DNA of 64,000 nucleotides, taken from the NCBI GenBank assembly GCA_038098605.1, contig JAZDUA010000424.1, forward strand, positions 124,001 through 188,000, in the 5' to 3' direction. This DNA comes from Gryllus longicercus (taxonomy: Eukaryota; Arthropoda; Insecta; Orthoptera; Gryllidae). This document shows positions 12,641 to 23,960 of the stretch, piece by piece (position 1 is the stretch's first letter; every line of letters starts with the position of its first letter). A program made the position numbers and the translations under genes. Under the pieces are notes generated by a model that saw nothing but the letters and a program-made list of their open reading frames with translations, did no database searches and was not told where the DNA came from.

Positions 12641-13190
12641 TACAAAAATTTCTCTGTGGCCGCGAACGACATAAATTAATATTGATCTTTTTACAACGCT
12701 GCCCTTCCGCGTAGTCTTCCGATCTTATTCTCCCGGCTCCTTTCGTCCTCGTCTCCTTCGACGTTTGTGTTTACGCCCGCGAGCGAATGCTCGCACCGCA
12801 ATGAGTAACTTGTGCGTATTTCGTGCGTACGCGTAGCCGTCGCTCACACTGTCTCAAATTTCGCCGATGATTGAAATTGACTTTATCTTAGCACGAACTA
12901 TTTCCCTATTGTGCTGTCCTCAGCTCCATAATAAATTATAGACTCTAGATTAACTCCTCGCGTCTTATTCGAAGATAACTTTCTTCCAGAAATTTCTGAC
13001 AAAAGTTCGCGGTCGGCTATATAGGCGTCTATCCGACGTCCAACACTCCTACCTACTGACTCGGCGAAGTTGTTGCTGCATCGGCGGTCAAGAAACGAAG
13101 AGAGTGCTGCTGGCTCGGCGAACGAAAGTGGATGACTGACCGTGGGCTCGCCTATTTATGCACGCGCCCTCCGTGTAGGAGTAGTGCGCG
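12641..13190 (-). other. GC-rich LTR- or promoter-like region
   Basis: On the minus strand, CATAAATAGG (13160-13151) resembles a TATA box and GTCAGTC (13140-13134) an arthropod initiator, about 22 bases apart, slightly short of the usual spacing. A second TATATAG lies near 13017-13023. No coding pattern was found. It could be an LTR promoter of the element marked by 12260-12640 or a host promoter. I favour the former because repeats surround it. Confidence 0.3.
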
Positions 13191-13390
13191 TTGTCTCCCC
13201 CTCTCCAGTCCTACTGCTTCTACGTAATATTCCTGCGCCATGCCACAGACATAGCACGCAACAGTTTTATAACATGCGGGCGCGCCCTTTTCAAACCGTG
13301 CCGTGAGCGATCACCCAGTCTTCTACAAGCGTTTTCTCGATGCGTGGGCATATATTGTGACGAACGCGAGTGCCTTTGTTCGGCCCACAC

Positions 13391-13461
<71 letters not shown>
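13391..13461. repeat. (GA)n microsatellite
   Basis: About 35 GA units just before, or within, the mariner relic. Glu-Arg frames across it are artefacts. Confidence 0.95.
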
Positions 13462-13462
<1 letters not shown>

Positions 13463-14299
13463 ACAGGGAGGAAATAACGACATCGTTCAGACTGATGGAC
13501 TCGTTACCCAGGAGTGTCGAGTTCCAGCGAAAGCCGTAGACGCCGAGGTCGGATTGAGTGTCGGAAGTGTTCATAGCATCATGGCAGAAACAGAACTGGC
13601 GCAAAGTGTGCGTCCGTTCAATGGGTGTTGCACAGTTTTCAACCTCAACAGGAAGCAAGTTGAATAGCCCACTGTATTGATCATCTGCAGCGCTATGCCA
13701 GGAAAGGGAATGGATTCCTGGCCAGAGCGGCATCTGGAGATCAGTGCTGGTGTCATAACTTCGAACCAGAATCAAAACGACCAAGACTTCAGTAAAAGCA
13801 TCTAGGGTTAACATGACAAACAAATTCAAGGCCATACACAAGCACAGGAAAGGGTATGTTAACATTCATTTTTGATCAAGACGACGCCCCACTTGCTGGA
13901 CTTAGCACGAGACAACAGTGCATGCCCAGGGTTACTCGGAAACCTTGAACACCCCCAAGTGATCAAATCGAAACCACCAGGGAAGTGTAAGTGAGGGGTC
14001 ATTCTGCTCCACGACAATGCAAAGTCTCATACGGCCAACACAATCACGGCACTCGTGCAGAAAGTCAAGTGGGAGGTTCTCGGTCACTTTCTATAGAGTT
14101 CAGACAACTCTCCCTTCAATTACGCCGTTTTTGGTCCTCTAAAAAGGGGAGGGAACGATTCACCTCGGACGGCGACGTTAACCAGTACGTGCGGAAGTGG
14201 TTCACAACGCAGCATCGGAAAGTTTACGAAATAGCCAATCATCACCTTGAGTCGCATTGGAACAAGTACCTGAACAGGCAGGGCCAATGCTTCTGACAC
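13463..14299 (+). pseudogene. Mariner-family transposase pseudogene
   Basis: Mariner landmarks occur in order but in shifting frames with stops. An HTH-like stretch reads VGLSVGSVHSIM near 13545-13580. GDQCWCHNFEPESKR, containing the first catalytic Asp, lies near 13736-13785. LLHDNAKSHTANT, with the second Asp, lies near 14007-14045, followed by VKWEVLGH. The C-terminal part FTSDGDVNQYVRKWF runs to the stop near 14296. Several frameshifts and a stop after PRLQ make it non-functional. The family's cut-and-paste activity is therefore historical. Terminal inverted repeats were not located. It lies in the large intron between the 17.7 and 9.1/8.4 kb exons. Confidence 0.85.
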
Positions 14300-14348
14300 A
14301 GAGGTACTGTTTTTTGTTCCTAGGCCTCCGGCTTAATTATTTTTGAAT

Positions 14349-14351
<3 letters not shown>

Positions 14352-14391
<40 letters not shown>
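14352..14391. repeat. (TA)n microsatellite
   Basis: About 20 TA units abutting the LTR fragment that follows. Confidence 0.95.
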
Positions 14392-14395
<4 letters not shown>

Positions 14396-14920
14396 ACGTA
14401 TATTGCATCATCTGCCGGAATTCGCTGCGCGGATTGCGTCATCTGCCGGCGCCGCTCGAACTGAACGGTTCCGGGTTATTCACGAGTCGCGTAGAAGAAT
14501 GTCGCAAGTTCCGGATAGGTCCAGACGGGAACCAGCGAGGTATAAATTCGCTGCTGCCGGCGGCCGCGAGCAGTCCGTCTGAAGTCAGTCAGTCAGCAGT
14601 CTGAAGAGGAAGCTGAGCTGTGAAGTGTGCATTGCGGTGAACAATGGTGCGGTAGGAGAGCGGTGGCGCAGAGGACTGTGGACAGTGCATCGGACAGTGG
14701 TAGTGCATCGGACTGTGCGATAGTGTAGAAGAAGTGAACAGTGTAAGTAAATAATCAAGAGAAGTGAGTAGTGTGTAAGGAAATAACCAAGTGAAGAACA
14801 CACGGACTGTGCAACCTATCTGTAATAAATCAAGTAATTTTAGTGTATCATTAAGAAACAAGATAGACGTCTTTGTTAAAAAGTACCTGCTTTAATTCAT
14901 CACTAAGAAAGTTAAATGTA
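14391..14920 (+). mobile_element. Degraded LTR copy, same family as the 19.7 kb solo LTR
   Basis: It begins AGTAACGTATATTGCA (compare TGTAACGAATATTGCA at 19673) and keeps GCGCGGATTGCGTCATCTGC, the TATA box GGTATAAAT (~14539), CTGCCGGCGGCCGCGAG, and the AGTCAGTCAGTC tract. It ends near GAAAGTTA at ~14917. It is about 250 bp shorter than the 785-bp copy. The first TG has been lost beside the (TA)n run, and no target duplication is recognisable. Confidence 0.75.
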
Positions 14921-15189
14921 GAGCGCCGGCGACGTCATCACATGACGTCAGAACTGTCAAGCCGAGAAAAACTGAAGCTGACCAATTACAAATTTATAAG
15001 ATTAAAATTAGGAACTGAAAGCTGCCATTGGCTACCGAGGTAAAAACGACGGAACCAACCGGGGAAATATTCTTTCCCGTTGAGAAACACAGTCTTCAGA
15101 AATTTCTTAAGGAGAGCTGTCGAAGTGAATTCCGAGTGAAGTAGGTATTCAATTCGACATGTAGCTGTCTATTCTATTCAACCATTAAG

Positions 15190-15830
15190 GCCGTTTCGTA
15201 AAGAAGATAATCCAGGTGCCAATCCTGAAATACTACGCGGTGTGAAGAAGCCCTCGATTTAGAAACGGGAAACGCGTGCGTAGGTGACGCCGCTTGCTTA
15301 GCGGTCCGATAGAATTGGACTGCTATACGAGCGGATGGAGGAGGGCGAGGGAGGAACGTGATGAAAAATGGTGCGACGTGAGCCATAGCACGCAGAGCAA
15401 AAGTCAGCAGTGCCGAGAAAACTCGATGAATTACGACCCGCCATCATCATCTTCTTCACATTCGCTCAAATCGCTACGACTCAACCCCCAGAACAGGCGG
15501 TTTCCGGGCGACGTGTGTTAAGGGAGAAAGCGGCGTGGAAGGAGCAGTGGAAATAACGCTTGCGACTAAGACGTGGCGAGCACATCGGTGGATCCAGTTG
15601 AGGAGCAGCGCTTTTGGGTTGGGGGAAGATCCCGAAGCGGCCCCGCCCGCCGGCGCGTTGAGGGGGCAGCCGCGCCGAGCCTGCGCGCCTGGCGACGGTG
15701 TAGGTGGCAGAGCCAGCGCTGGAGCCCTGCAGTATTCACTCCTCCACTAGCAGAGTTAGTTCACCCCAGAAGCGTGCAGAAGCGTGCAGAAGTTGCAGAA
15801 GCGTGAGTACCGGTGCGTGAGAAGTCTTCA
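15190..15830. other. GC-rich stretch of unknown origin
   Basis: Two overlapping plus-strand frames (about 71 and 77 codons, 15535-15806) cover it, but neither shows a domain and both have compositional bias. A small tandem duplication AGAAGCGTGC occurs at ~15770-15790. It may be the 5' part of a retroelement that follows the LTR at 14.4-14.9 kb. I could not confirm this. Confidence 0.3.
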
Positions 15831-16839
15831 AAGATTACATTGTGTAAATTATTAACAAATAGGCAAAGAAAACAAGAACTAAAGAACGATTTTTTAAAAT
15901 ACTCAATTAAATGTTTCAAAGTGAAACCAATGTTAAATTGAGGTAATTATTGTAAATATGCTTAAGATATTAATTCTTTTCAAAGCTCAGTTTTAATTGT
16001 AAATAGATCGAGAACCTTGAGAAATAATCTTGTAAACTTGATTTCGCCTAAAACTAAGCACAGGCAACAATAAAATTTGTACTAGATGGTTGTTTAGATA
16101 AAGAATTAATGCATAAAAATGTTTTTTAAAAATAAATATTCATTAATGTGACAGTTATAATTCAACCCAATGCCAGTGATGAATGCAAGATTCGTGTTCA
16201 ATTTATAAATTCTATGTAACAGAATTGAGCCTTTTTCTTTGTTTTTAAATCGAAGAATATATGATTTTGTATCACGGATTCACACTCTTTAATTGCTTTG
16301 TCGCAAACTTGCCTGTGCGCTCCAAAACTCACTTTCGTAGAGAAAATATCCGGATGATAATTACAAAGAACCAACTCGACAGGTCTGAAAACGGATCAGC
16401 GGTGAACCGTCGGGCGTTGGAGCTGAGCAGGGCTCACTTAGGGGTAACGACACCTGGTCAGAAGAGTTGCCAGATTCAGGACGTGTCGCGGGAAGTTCCG
16501 TTGCAATGGACACACACTCACGTGACTCTCAATCTCCTTCACTTTCAATCTCGAAAAACTCAAACGATTTAATTCAAAATTTTGAAAAAAATGGTAATAT
16601 TTTGACATTTGTATATACGAAATGTGTTAAAGATCTAATTTGGAGAATTTGATTACATAAACAAAGAAATTACTTGTTTCATTATTCAAGGACCAGGCAA
16701 GATAAAAAATGAACTTTTGCAATTTCCAAATTGCCAGAGAGTTTAATGGAAATACTTATGTCGTATTATTAAACAAACATTTCTACATTCAAGGAAAAAA
16801 TAAAGAAGAAATTGGAGCTCATTTTGGGAAAATAGTTTA

Positions 16840-17330
16840 CCCACTTTTTTAAAAATCGTCACCAATTAAGTAAAAATTCGCAAAACTTTATTTTAAAAAT
16901 GTATAACATTTTTCAGTGAATTAATTTTGAAGAACTTATTTCAAAAAGAAAAAAATATTTTCTGTCATATAGTTGGAGAACGACGAAAAAAATGTAACTT
17001 GTGAAATTTTAGAGATCTTACTGAAGATCGGCCCCCGAATTTCATGTTTTTTCTCGTTCGAGCAAAGCATTTTAAGAACACTTTGGAGCCAATTCTGAGA
17101 AAATTTTCAAAATGTATGCACCGCTTGTAAGGAGCCCCAAAATTTAGAAAATCCACTTTAAATTCAAGAGACTGAACATCAAGATCAATTTTGTGTATCT
17201 ATGTTGGTGAAAATACTGTGTTACGGTTTAGGAGATTGAGTAGTTCATAGAAACAGCACTTCAAAAACCCATTTTTATGTTTCAAGTATCTCCCAAACGT
17301 GAGTTTCTGTCAAAATCTTACATTGATTTT
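16840..17330 (+). repeat. AT-rich dispersed repeat, copy 1
   Basis: It shares ordered phrases with copies near 23.2 and 50.2 kb: TTGGAG followed by a T/A-rich tract, a C-run plus AAAATT, AAAATCCACTTTAAATTCA, and CCAAACGTGAGTTTCTG near 17292. No coding capacity was recognised. Confidence 0.5.
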
Positions 17331-17631
17331 TTGCACCATTACACATCATTCTCTATTACGTATAGAAATAGATAAGTAATGTAAAGTAAAACAGATAGAT
17401 ACATTCTCGCAGATATATACACGTGATAGATGGTAAAATGGCGATAGAAATTGATAATAATAAAGTAAAGATATTAATCAAAAGAAAAAAGACTGTTGGG
17501 AAACCAAAACAATGACAATAATTCTATAGTAAAGGGGTAACATTTCTTATGTAGATTGGATTAGTTTACCCTACGACCACAAGACCACAATAGCTTATTC
17601 ATTTTGACTTAAAAGTCGATAACGTTCGCAC

Positions 17632-17793
17632 CTCAAGCCCTCGCCACTCCATCAGCTGCAGCTCTTCCTGTTCCCCGTCCTCTCCCAGGTCGTCGTCTTC
17701 GTGCGGACTGGCGGAGGACGGACGAGACTGTTCCTGCTCCCATCCGGACTCCAACTGTACTTCCGCATCCACTAGCTTCCGCTCGTCCTCTTG
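17632..17793 (-). CDS. Probable internal exon, acidic segment of unidentified protein (17.7 kb exon)
   Basis: On the minus strand a strong acceptor (TTCCTGTCTCTCAG, AG at 17795-17794) and a donor (CTTGAG|GTGCGA, GT at 17631-17630) bound exactly 54 codons in phase 0-0. The peptide starts QEDERKLVDAEVQLESGWEQ, passes an acidic, Ser/Pro-containing stretch (SASPHEDDDLGEDGEQEE), and ends LQLMEWRGLE. It looks like a flexible acidic linker with a following amphipathic segment. The phase matches the 21.4 kb exon upstream on the same strand, so the two may be consecutive. The family was not recognised. Confidence 0.6.
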
Positions 17794-18090
17794 CTGAGAG
17801 ACAGGAATGGAGGATGCCAGTAAGTCCCAACTGAGATATCTAATTACTATCCAAAGGGTTTTCATTTAGCAAAATTTTTCAATTTCAATTTCAAAAGTAC
17901 AAAATTGAAAATAGAGATTTTTTCTCAAACGGAATATGTTCCAAGCAATCAGATATTTAAAATGGTTATGTAGGCTACAATGTTTTGAAAAAAACGAGTA
18001 GTTTTTGCGTAATTTCTGCTTGAAATTAATGCAATTTAATTTTTTAAAAACTTACCTAAATAATAGTTCCAAAACAGTTCCAGTTCTGTC

Positions 18091-18091
18091 C

Positions 18092-18129
<38 letters not shown>
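18091..18129. repeat. (CT)n microsatellite
   Basis: CT dinucleotide run with one early interruption. Confidence 0.9.
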
Positions 18130-18132
<3 letters not shown>

Positions 18133-19668
18133 GTGAATTATGCGCTATGCGACTTTCGGCAATTATTTTAACTTAATTTAAAGTAGCTAAGTAAACGATT
18201 CTACTATAATTCACTGCATAACGTGTCACTTCATTTTCCAATAATCATCCAAATAAATTCCAATGAACATAATTACAATCGAAAAACTCTTAATCAAGAA
18301 ACACATCACGCGAAATATTGAAATGCTATTATTAGCTTCTCGTAATAATAACTTATGATAGCAAGATATTTTGAACAACTAATTCTCATAAGATCTTTGA
18401 TATTTTGAATTCTGCTTTTATAATCATGATATTTTTCGCACTCATAATTAATCTCACGCGTTGATTCCTTTATTTAGGAAATGCTATCTTACAAAAGACG
18501 AAAATCAACCATTATATTAATGATAACTCTTATAATACTAGAGAGTGAGAGAGACACAGGACTATTGACATGATTTCTGTTACGTAGGAGCATACAATAC
18601 ACAGTCATATTTTTATTCATCTTGATTAAACGTGCACATATTTTAGCTACTACATCATTTGGATACATCATTTTTCTAACCTGATATCCGTCTAACTCAT
18701 CACCCCAAATCCTTTGAAAAATATCACTGCTGTTGGAACACCCAGAAGAAATGGTCTGAAGCACTTAAAAATCGGAGGATGTGTAGAATAATATATCCAT
18801 AGGAAGTGATTAAATTTGCATGGAGATGGCGTGCACGTTGGCCTAGCAGCCCTCTCTTTTTTTATGTGACAGGTCTGCTCAGTGTTAAGCCACCTAGTCT
18901 GTGTAGAGCCGAGAAACAACGTGGAAACGTGCAAGCAGATGCCAGTTGCCTCGTCGACGCCAAAGGGCGCAATTTCAGTCTCTGAGTGAGTTCGAAGGGG
19001 GAAGAATGATCGGTCTCCTTGAAGCTGATTTGTCATACCGTGACATAGCGGCTCGAAGAGATGGAGGAAGGTCGTGTGTGCATGTACATAGAGTATAAAT
19101 GAAGAAGCTGATTCAAAAAATATTTTTTGTGTTCTTGTTTATTGTTCTTATTATCATCGTAAAAACAATTGTCTGTGTTTTTGTAAGCAGATGCCAGATT
19201 ATAAACGTTTGTGTTTAAAGGAGTGAATATGTTAAATTCAACAAACACAGAATTCCTACTGTTCAAAGTTCACAAGAATAGAATAATCCCTTACGTAAGA
19301 TTTTGGCGCCGAGTTTTCAAATGAACGGCTGTCGGTCCCCAAATAAATTTTCGCAATTAACTCTCCTGAACTTGCACTGTAGTCGTAGGTTCTATAATGC
19401 AACGAGTCAATATTAGTCACAGACCATTGTTTTCACACGTCACATACGGAAATAATTGCCTCATAAGGTCAAATCTTTATAGTTACTTAGAGATATTTTT
19501 TGTCAGCCTTATTAGTAGTAATAATAATATCAATAGTGAAAATAATAAAAATATTTGTCAATGAGAATTGTTTCAAACAATGTACAAGACACATTGCTCT
19601 AGCAATTCATGTTCATTAAATCGTATGTACTGGATTTACATTGCTTTAATTACTGATAACATTCATTC
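18130..19668. other. AT-rich non-coding stretch (probable intron)
   Basis: No exon, repeat family or RNA gene was recognised. Short frames on both strands look random. Confidence 0.5.
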
Positions 19669-19672
19669 ATAC

Positions 19673-20457
19673 TGTAACGAATATTGCACCACCTACCGGA
19701 TTCGCTGCGCGCGGATTGCGTCATCTGCCGGCGCCCCTTCCCTTTCCCCCGAACTGGACGGTTCCGGACTATTCGCGAGCCGCGGGGAAACGCGGAGAAT
19801 GTGCCGGGTGTATCGAGACGAGCGCCGGCCAGGTATAAATGCGCCGCTGCCGGCGGCCGCGAGTCAATAGAGGAGTCAATAGAAGTCAGTGAGTAGCAGA
19901 GTAGTGAGTAGTACTAGTCAGTCAGTCAGTAAGAAGTTAGTCAGTGTAAGTTAGTGTGTCAGAGTAAGTCAGTGTACGTAATCAGTGAATAAGCAGTCAG
20001 TCCGTCAGTGTGTCTGAAGTGGAAGCTTTGCTGTAAAGTGTGCATTGCGTTGAACAGTGGTGCAGTGAGTGAACAGCAGTCAGCAGTTTGAAGTCTGCAG
20101 TGCAAGCTGAGTTGTGAAGTGTGCATCGTAGTAAGCAGCAATGCAGTGGACCGTGGTGGGCGCAGTGAAGTGTGGCCTGCGCAGGGAACTGTGGTCTGCG
20201 CAGGGAATTGTGGTCTGCGCAGGGAATTGTGGTCAGCGCAGTGGACCGTGGACAGTGCAGTGGATTGTGTGATAGTGTAGAAGAAGTGAACTGTGTCAAT
20301 AAATAATCAAGAGAACGGAGTCGTGTGTAAAGAAAAATAATTAAGTGAAGAACACAAGAACAGTGTAAAATATTTGTAAATAGATCTAATAGTTTTTAAT
20401 AAACGTTTTTGTGTAAATACCTGTGAGTGTTTTAATTCACCAGTGAGAAACGTTATA
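19673..20457 (+). mobile_element. Solo LTR, 785 bp, with ATAC target-site duplications
   Basis: It starts TGTAACGAATATTGCA and ends AGAAACGTTATA, so the termini are near-complementary (TGTAACG / CGTTATA, with the last CA mutated to TA). Identical ATAC lies immediately outside both ends (19669-19672 and 20458-20461), the 4-bp duplication typical of Gypsy-like integrases. Inside are a TATA box (GGTATAAAT near 19831), a CTGCCGGCGGCCGCGAG block, and long AGTCAGT and tandem GTGGTCTGCGCAGGGAA tracts (three copies at ~20171-20228). AATAAA-type signals are present at 20299 and ~20398. No internal region remains, consistent with LTR-LTR recombination. Confidence 0.9.
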
Positions 20458-20469
20458 ATACTTTCGCAC

Positions 20470-21336
20470 TCTCATGGAAATATATCTAGTGTTTTAAATG
20501 TGAGACTGTGATTACTACATAAACACGCATATTACATTATACATTTCATTATGTAATACCATTAAATAGTATTAATTTAGTAATACACTAATATGGTTTT
20601 TATATAGTTATAATGTTACATGTATAACTAAGTATAATGTACTGTTATTACTGTATACAAAATTCATAATTATACATGTAATGTTAATACGATAATGTTT
20701 GTTTATAAAAATTATAGCAAGTCACTGCTTTGGCATTACATTAGATTACCATACACAAACAAAAGTCTTGCGACAAAAGACACAATTTTGTCTCTTCGTG
20801 CTTCGTTCTTATATATTTAAAATTTTATATCATTAGAGATTTTATTACAACCACAGTTCTTGTGAATGTGAATGCTCTGCACACGCGTGTATTATTTATT
20901 GTGTAAGTGTTCATGTTATTAGTAATTGTAAGAATTTGTACGTCGTGGTGACTGTAATCTAGATTAGTAGTTTTTATTTCATATCTAGATGTGATTTTGT
21001 TAATTATAATTTGATCTATTGCTTTTTGCGATTTAAATGTATTCCGTGTAGTTATTACATTCACTGTAATATCGCATTAGTGGATATTACATTCACTGTA
21101 ACATCTAAATTAAAATAATGCAGTAAACTGAGAAACTGATCTTATTCGTAGGATTCGCCTAGAAAATCAATATTGAAATATCCACATATAACAATTGATT
21201 TAAAAGATAGATTACCAATTTTGTTCAGAGTTATCTCTAGAATTTAGAGCATACCGGAATTGCGATAGAAATGAAAGAACCTGTACGTGTTGTTTCTTAT
21301 GCATCGCATGGGAATTCGTTGGGTCGCGGCGCTTAC
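20470..21336. other. AT-rich non-coding stretch (probable intron)
   Basis: Nothing recognised apart from a short duplicated phrase (ATATTACATTCACTGTAA) near 21050-21105. It lies just 3' of the 21.4 kb exon on the minus strand. Confidence 0.5.
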
Positions 21337-21501
21337 GGGCGGCGGCGCGGCGCCCAGGGCGGCGCATGCGCAGGAGTGGAGCGTGCGCCGCACGTGCGCG
21401 AGACGGCTGCGCAGAGAGGCTGCGCGGTGGCGCTGCACGTCCAGGCCTAGCGCCACCAGGCGCGCCGCGTTGCCCGTGCGCACCACCTGCAGCTGCACCA
21501 C
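21337..21501 (-). CDS. Probable internal exon, unidentified protein (21.4 kb exon)
   Basis: The best-supported exon of the minus-strand set. Its acceptor is GTGTGGTGGCAG (AG at 21503-21502) and its donor is a near-consensus GTAAGC (GT at 21336-21335). It holds exactly 55 codons in phase 0-0. The peptide begins VVQLQVVRTGNAARLVALGL, continues with an Arg-rich helix-like stretch (DVQRHRAASLRSRLAHVRRT), and ends CAALGAAPPP. The GC content falls abruptly at both borders. It joins in phase with the 17.7 kb exon. The family was not recognised. A longer plus-strand frame over the same bases lacks splice support and is treated as a shadow. Confidence 0.65.
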
Positions 21502-22130
21502 CTGCCACCACACACACGATGTGACATTCCAGGCTTTACATGCGGGACGCTCCTTCCGTTCCAGCTGCTACTGCAGGCGGTTTATTCAATCTAGAAATGG
21601 AGGGCTGGGTGCACCAGCTCTGGTGGCAACCTGGCAACCGAGAGAAATAACTTTGGCACCCATTTCACTCTTGAAGACCCACATACAAACTGATACCTTT
21701 TTATATAAGAGAAAATTTTCCGTGTGGACATCTTCAGTGGCGGCAGGGTCGCGGGCGCAGTGTTCGGGGCGGTGTCTTGCTTGTGATTGGCGATTGGGAA
21801 GATGTCCACCGCAGACGTGAACGAAACGTTTGGCCCTTAAATGCCAACTGGACCACGGCCTACCAGCTCGGAAAAGTTATCTTCTATTGACTCCGGATGT
21901 GAAAGCCTACGATGCTATGATACCTTTTATTTTAGAAAGCTACAGATTCATTTTTGCAGCAGTTAAAAATGGAACCTGGGAATGCCCTCGGAGAAATTTG
22001 CAAGCTACCCATGGGTCACCCGTTTTAATATTTATAATAAACATTTTATTAATTTTGTTAAGATTTTCTTATCTGTTTAATTTCCTGGTTTCAAACCTTG
22101 CAAGCAAGAGGTGAACTGCATTGAGTGTAC

Positions 22131-22173
22131 ATAATAATAATAATAATAATAATAATAGTAGTAGTAGTAGTAA
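22131..22173. repeat. (TAA)n-(TAG)n microsatellite
   Basis: TAA units run into TAG units. It is preceded by GTGTACA, similar to the sequence before the (TAA)n tract at 30.4 kb, so it may be the tail of an insertion ending here. Confidence 0.85.
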
Positions 22174-22760
22174 GGGGGCACTCCATGCCCACGTGCGCCC
22201 CGTGACCCTCCATGTAGATAAAATGGAAGCTCTGTGAAGACCAACGGGCCGAGAGGCGGAAGAGGATCCCTGGCCTCCAACGGCGCCTGGCGCGGAAGAG
22301 TCCTCAGAATGAAATAACCTGGGCTCACCCGACTCGGGCTGTCAGTTCCTTGCAAGGGCCCTGCCTAGGGTCACATGCAAAGATCTAGCGAGGGCGAAGT
22401 CGCAGCCATGGTGAAGGCTACCCCCCCCCCCCCAAGAGAGAAAACCGCTGGAGCTTTTCATCATTTCCGCCCTTATTCAGGGAAAGGAGGGAATCAGGGT
22501 CTTCGGTTTGCACCCCATTCACTCAGAGAAAGCACCCACTTGGGACAAGGAAGGCTCGGCCTCATCTGGTAATGAGGTTGCTCCAGATGAGGAAAGACGA
22601 CAGTCCCATTAAGATGACGGCCATCGGAGAAACAGAACGAATCGAACAGAGAGCAACCACCATCAAGAGTCAACTGCTCGGAATGTTTCAGCGGCAGCGC
22701 AGCCATTGATCAGCAGAGCAGGACTGCATAGACAGCTCCTACTGCGCACTTACTAAAGGT
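22174..22760. repeat. GC-richer stretch of unknown repeat origin
   Basis: The composition contrasts with both flanks and the region starts exactly at the (TAA/TAG)n tract, with a C run at 22421-22433. No coding domain or terminal repeat was recognised. Probably a transposable-element fragment. Confidence 0.35.
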
Positions 22761-23137
22761 GACCCGCTGTGAAACAATTAACTGGATTCAGGCAGCTCCT
22801 CCATTCACGATTTGCAGAACAGTTTCCCAGTCTACGTGCTACTAAAGAGGCTCTGGCTAGCCATAGAGCTATACCAATCTAAATATAATACTAAATTTCA
22901 GAATAATGTGAAAAATAATCTAAATATCAGAATGATGACAGAAGACGCACAAGAGAATACTAGCACTCCTGAGAGACCAGACGTTTCTTGGCAGAATGAT
23001 GAAATGAAACAGATAGAATTTGACTTTAGGCATGCTGACCAAGTTTAATGTGTTAATGCCAGAAAAAAACAAGCATACCCAAACAATTAGTGTCATCCGA
23101 ACTGAGAGATCTGATATCTGATCTGAAGTGAGAGATA

Positions 23138-23154
23138 TATGATCTCTCTCTCCC

Positions 23155-23193
<39 letters not shown>
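23138..23193. repeat. (CT)n microsatellite with CCCT interruptions
   Basis: Dinucleotide run broken twice by CCCT. Confidence 0.9.
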
Positions 23194-23197
<4 letters not shown>

Positions 23198-23204
23198 TTC
23201 GAAT

Positions 23205-23960
23205 AATCCTACATTACCTTATTTCAAGATATGCCTTTGAACAACAGATTTTACAAAGAAAAACATTTTTATCGTCAATATTATAGTTGAAGGGAGACGC
23301 CGCACAAATGTTGCAATTTTGCAATAAGTTTTGAAAAAATATAAATTTCATACAAAAATGAGACTTGCGCCATTCTTTGAAGTGTTCTCTGCGCTATTCG
23401 AAGAAACAGTTTAATCAAAACAATTGGAGACATTTTTGAAAAGATCGACAATGTTGAGGTTCGTATAAAGAATCCCCCAAAATTAAAATATCCATTTGAA
23501 ACTCAATAGGTCTCGAGTTCCTTAACATCGAGGAATATCAATGTGGGAGAAAATTGATTGGTTTTAGCGTTGGCTTCAGGGGGCCAACGTTAAAAACCTA
23601 AGGGCTTTAGCGTTGACCTCAGACGAAGGGACAGACGGACTGAAAAACGTTTTGTCATCAATCGACTTTCCGTTTTTGGGGTATAGAAAATAACCCCCAT
23701 AATTATAATAAATAAGGTATTAACTATATATACCTATATATCTTACTATGTGTAGGGACATGATTTATCCTCTGTTTCGTTACCAGGGTCCGAAAATGAG
23801 AGGTTTTCTTTCCAAAATTCCCCATTTCCGGCGCACTATTGCAATACTTCTTACGAAGAAAGGCGAGAAAGTAAAACCCGCAAGTTTCTATGTTTTTGAT
23901 TTTATCAATCCATGTTGAGTTTAAAAACACGTCGTTGTTCCTGAGAAACGATTCCATTCA
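23205..23960 (+). repeat. AT-rich dispersed repeat, copy 2
   Basis: It shares with 50.19-50.78 kb, in order: TTATTTCAAGAT, GGAGACGCCGC / GGAAGACGCTA, GAGACTTGCGCCATT / GAGACCTGCGCAATT, TTGTCATCAATCGACTTT / TTGCCATCAATCGATTTT, and GGCGAGAAAGTAAAA. A fold-back at 23562-23595 (TTTTAGCGTTGGC and its complement) and a direct second copy of TTTAGCGTTG sit inside. Confidence 0.65.

Noticed and set aside
13323..13865. 180-codon minus-strand frame
   Set aside because: Much of it is Ser-Leu repeat from the GA microsatellite. The rest is antisense to the mariner pseudogene.
21287..21820. 177-codon plus-strand frame
   Set aside because: It covers the 21.4 kb minus-strand exon in antisense, and only the minus strand has matching consensus splice sites.
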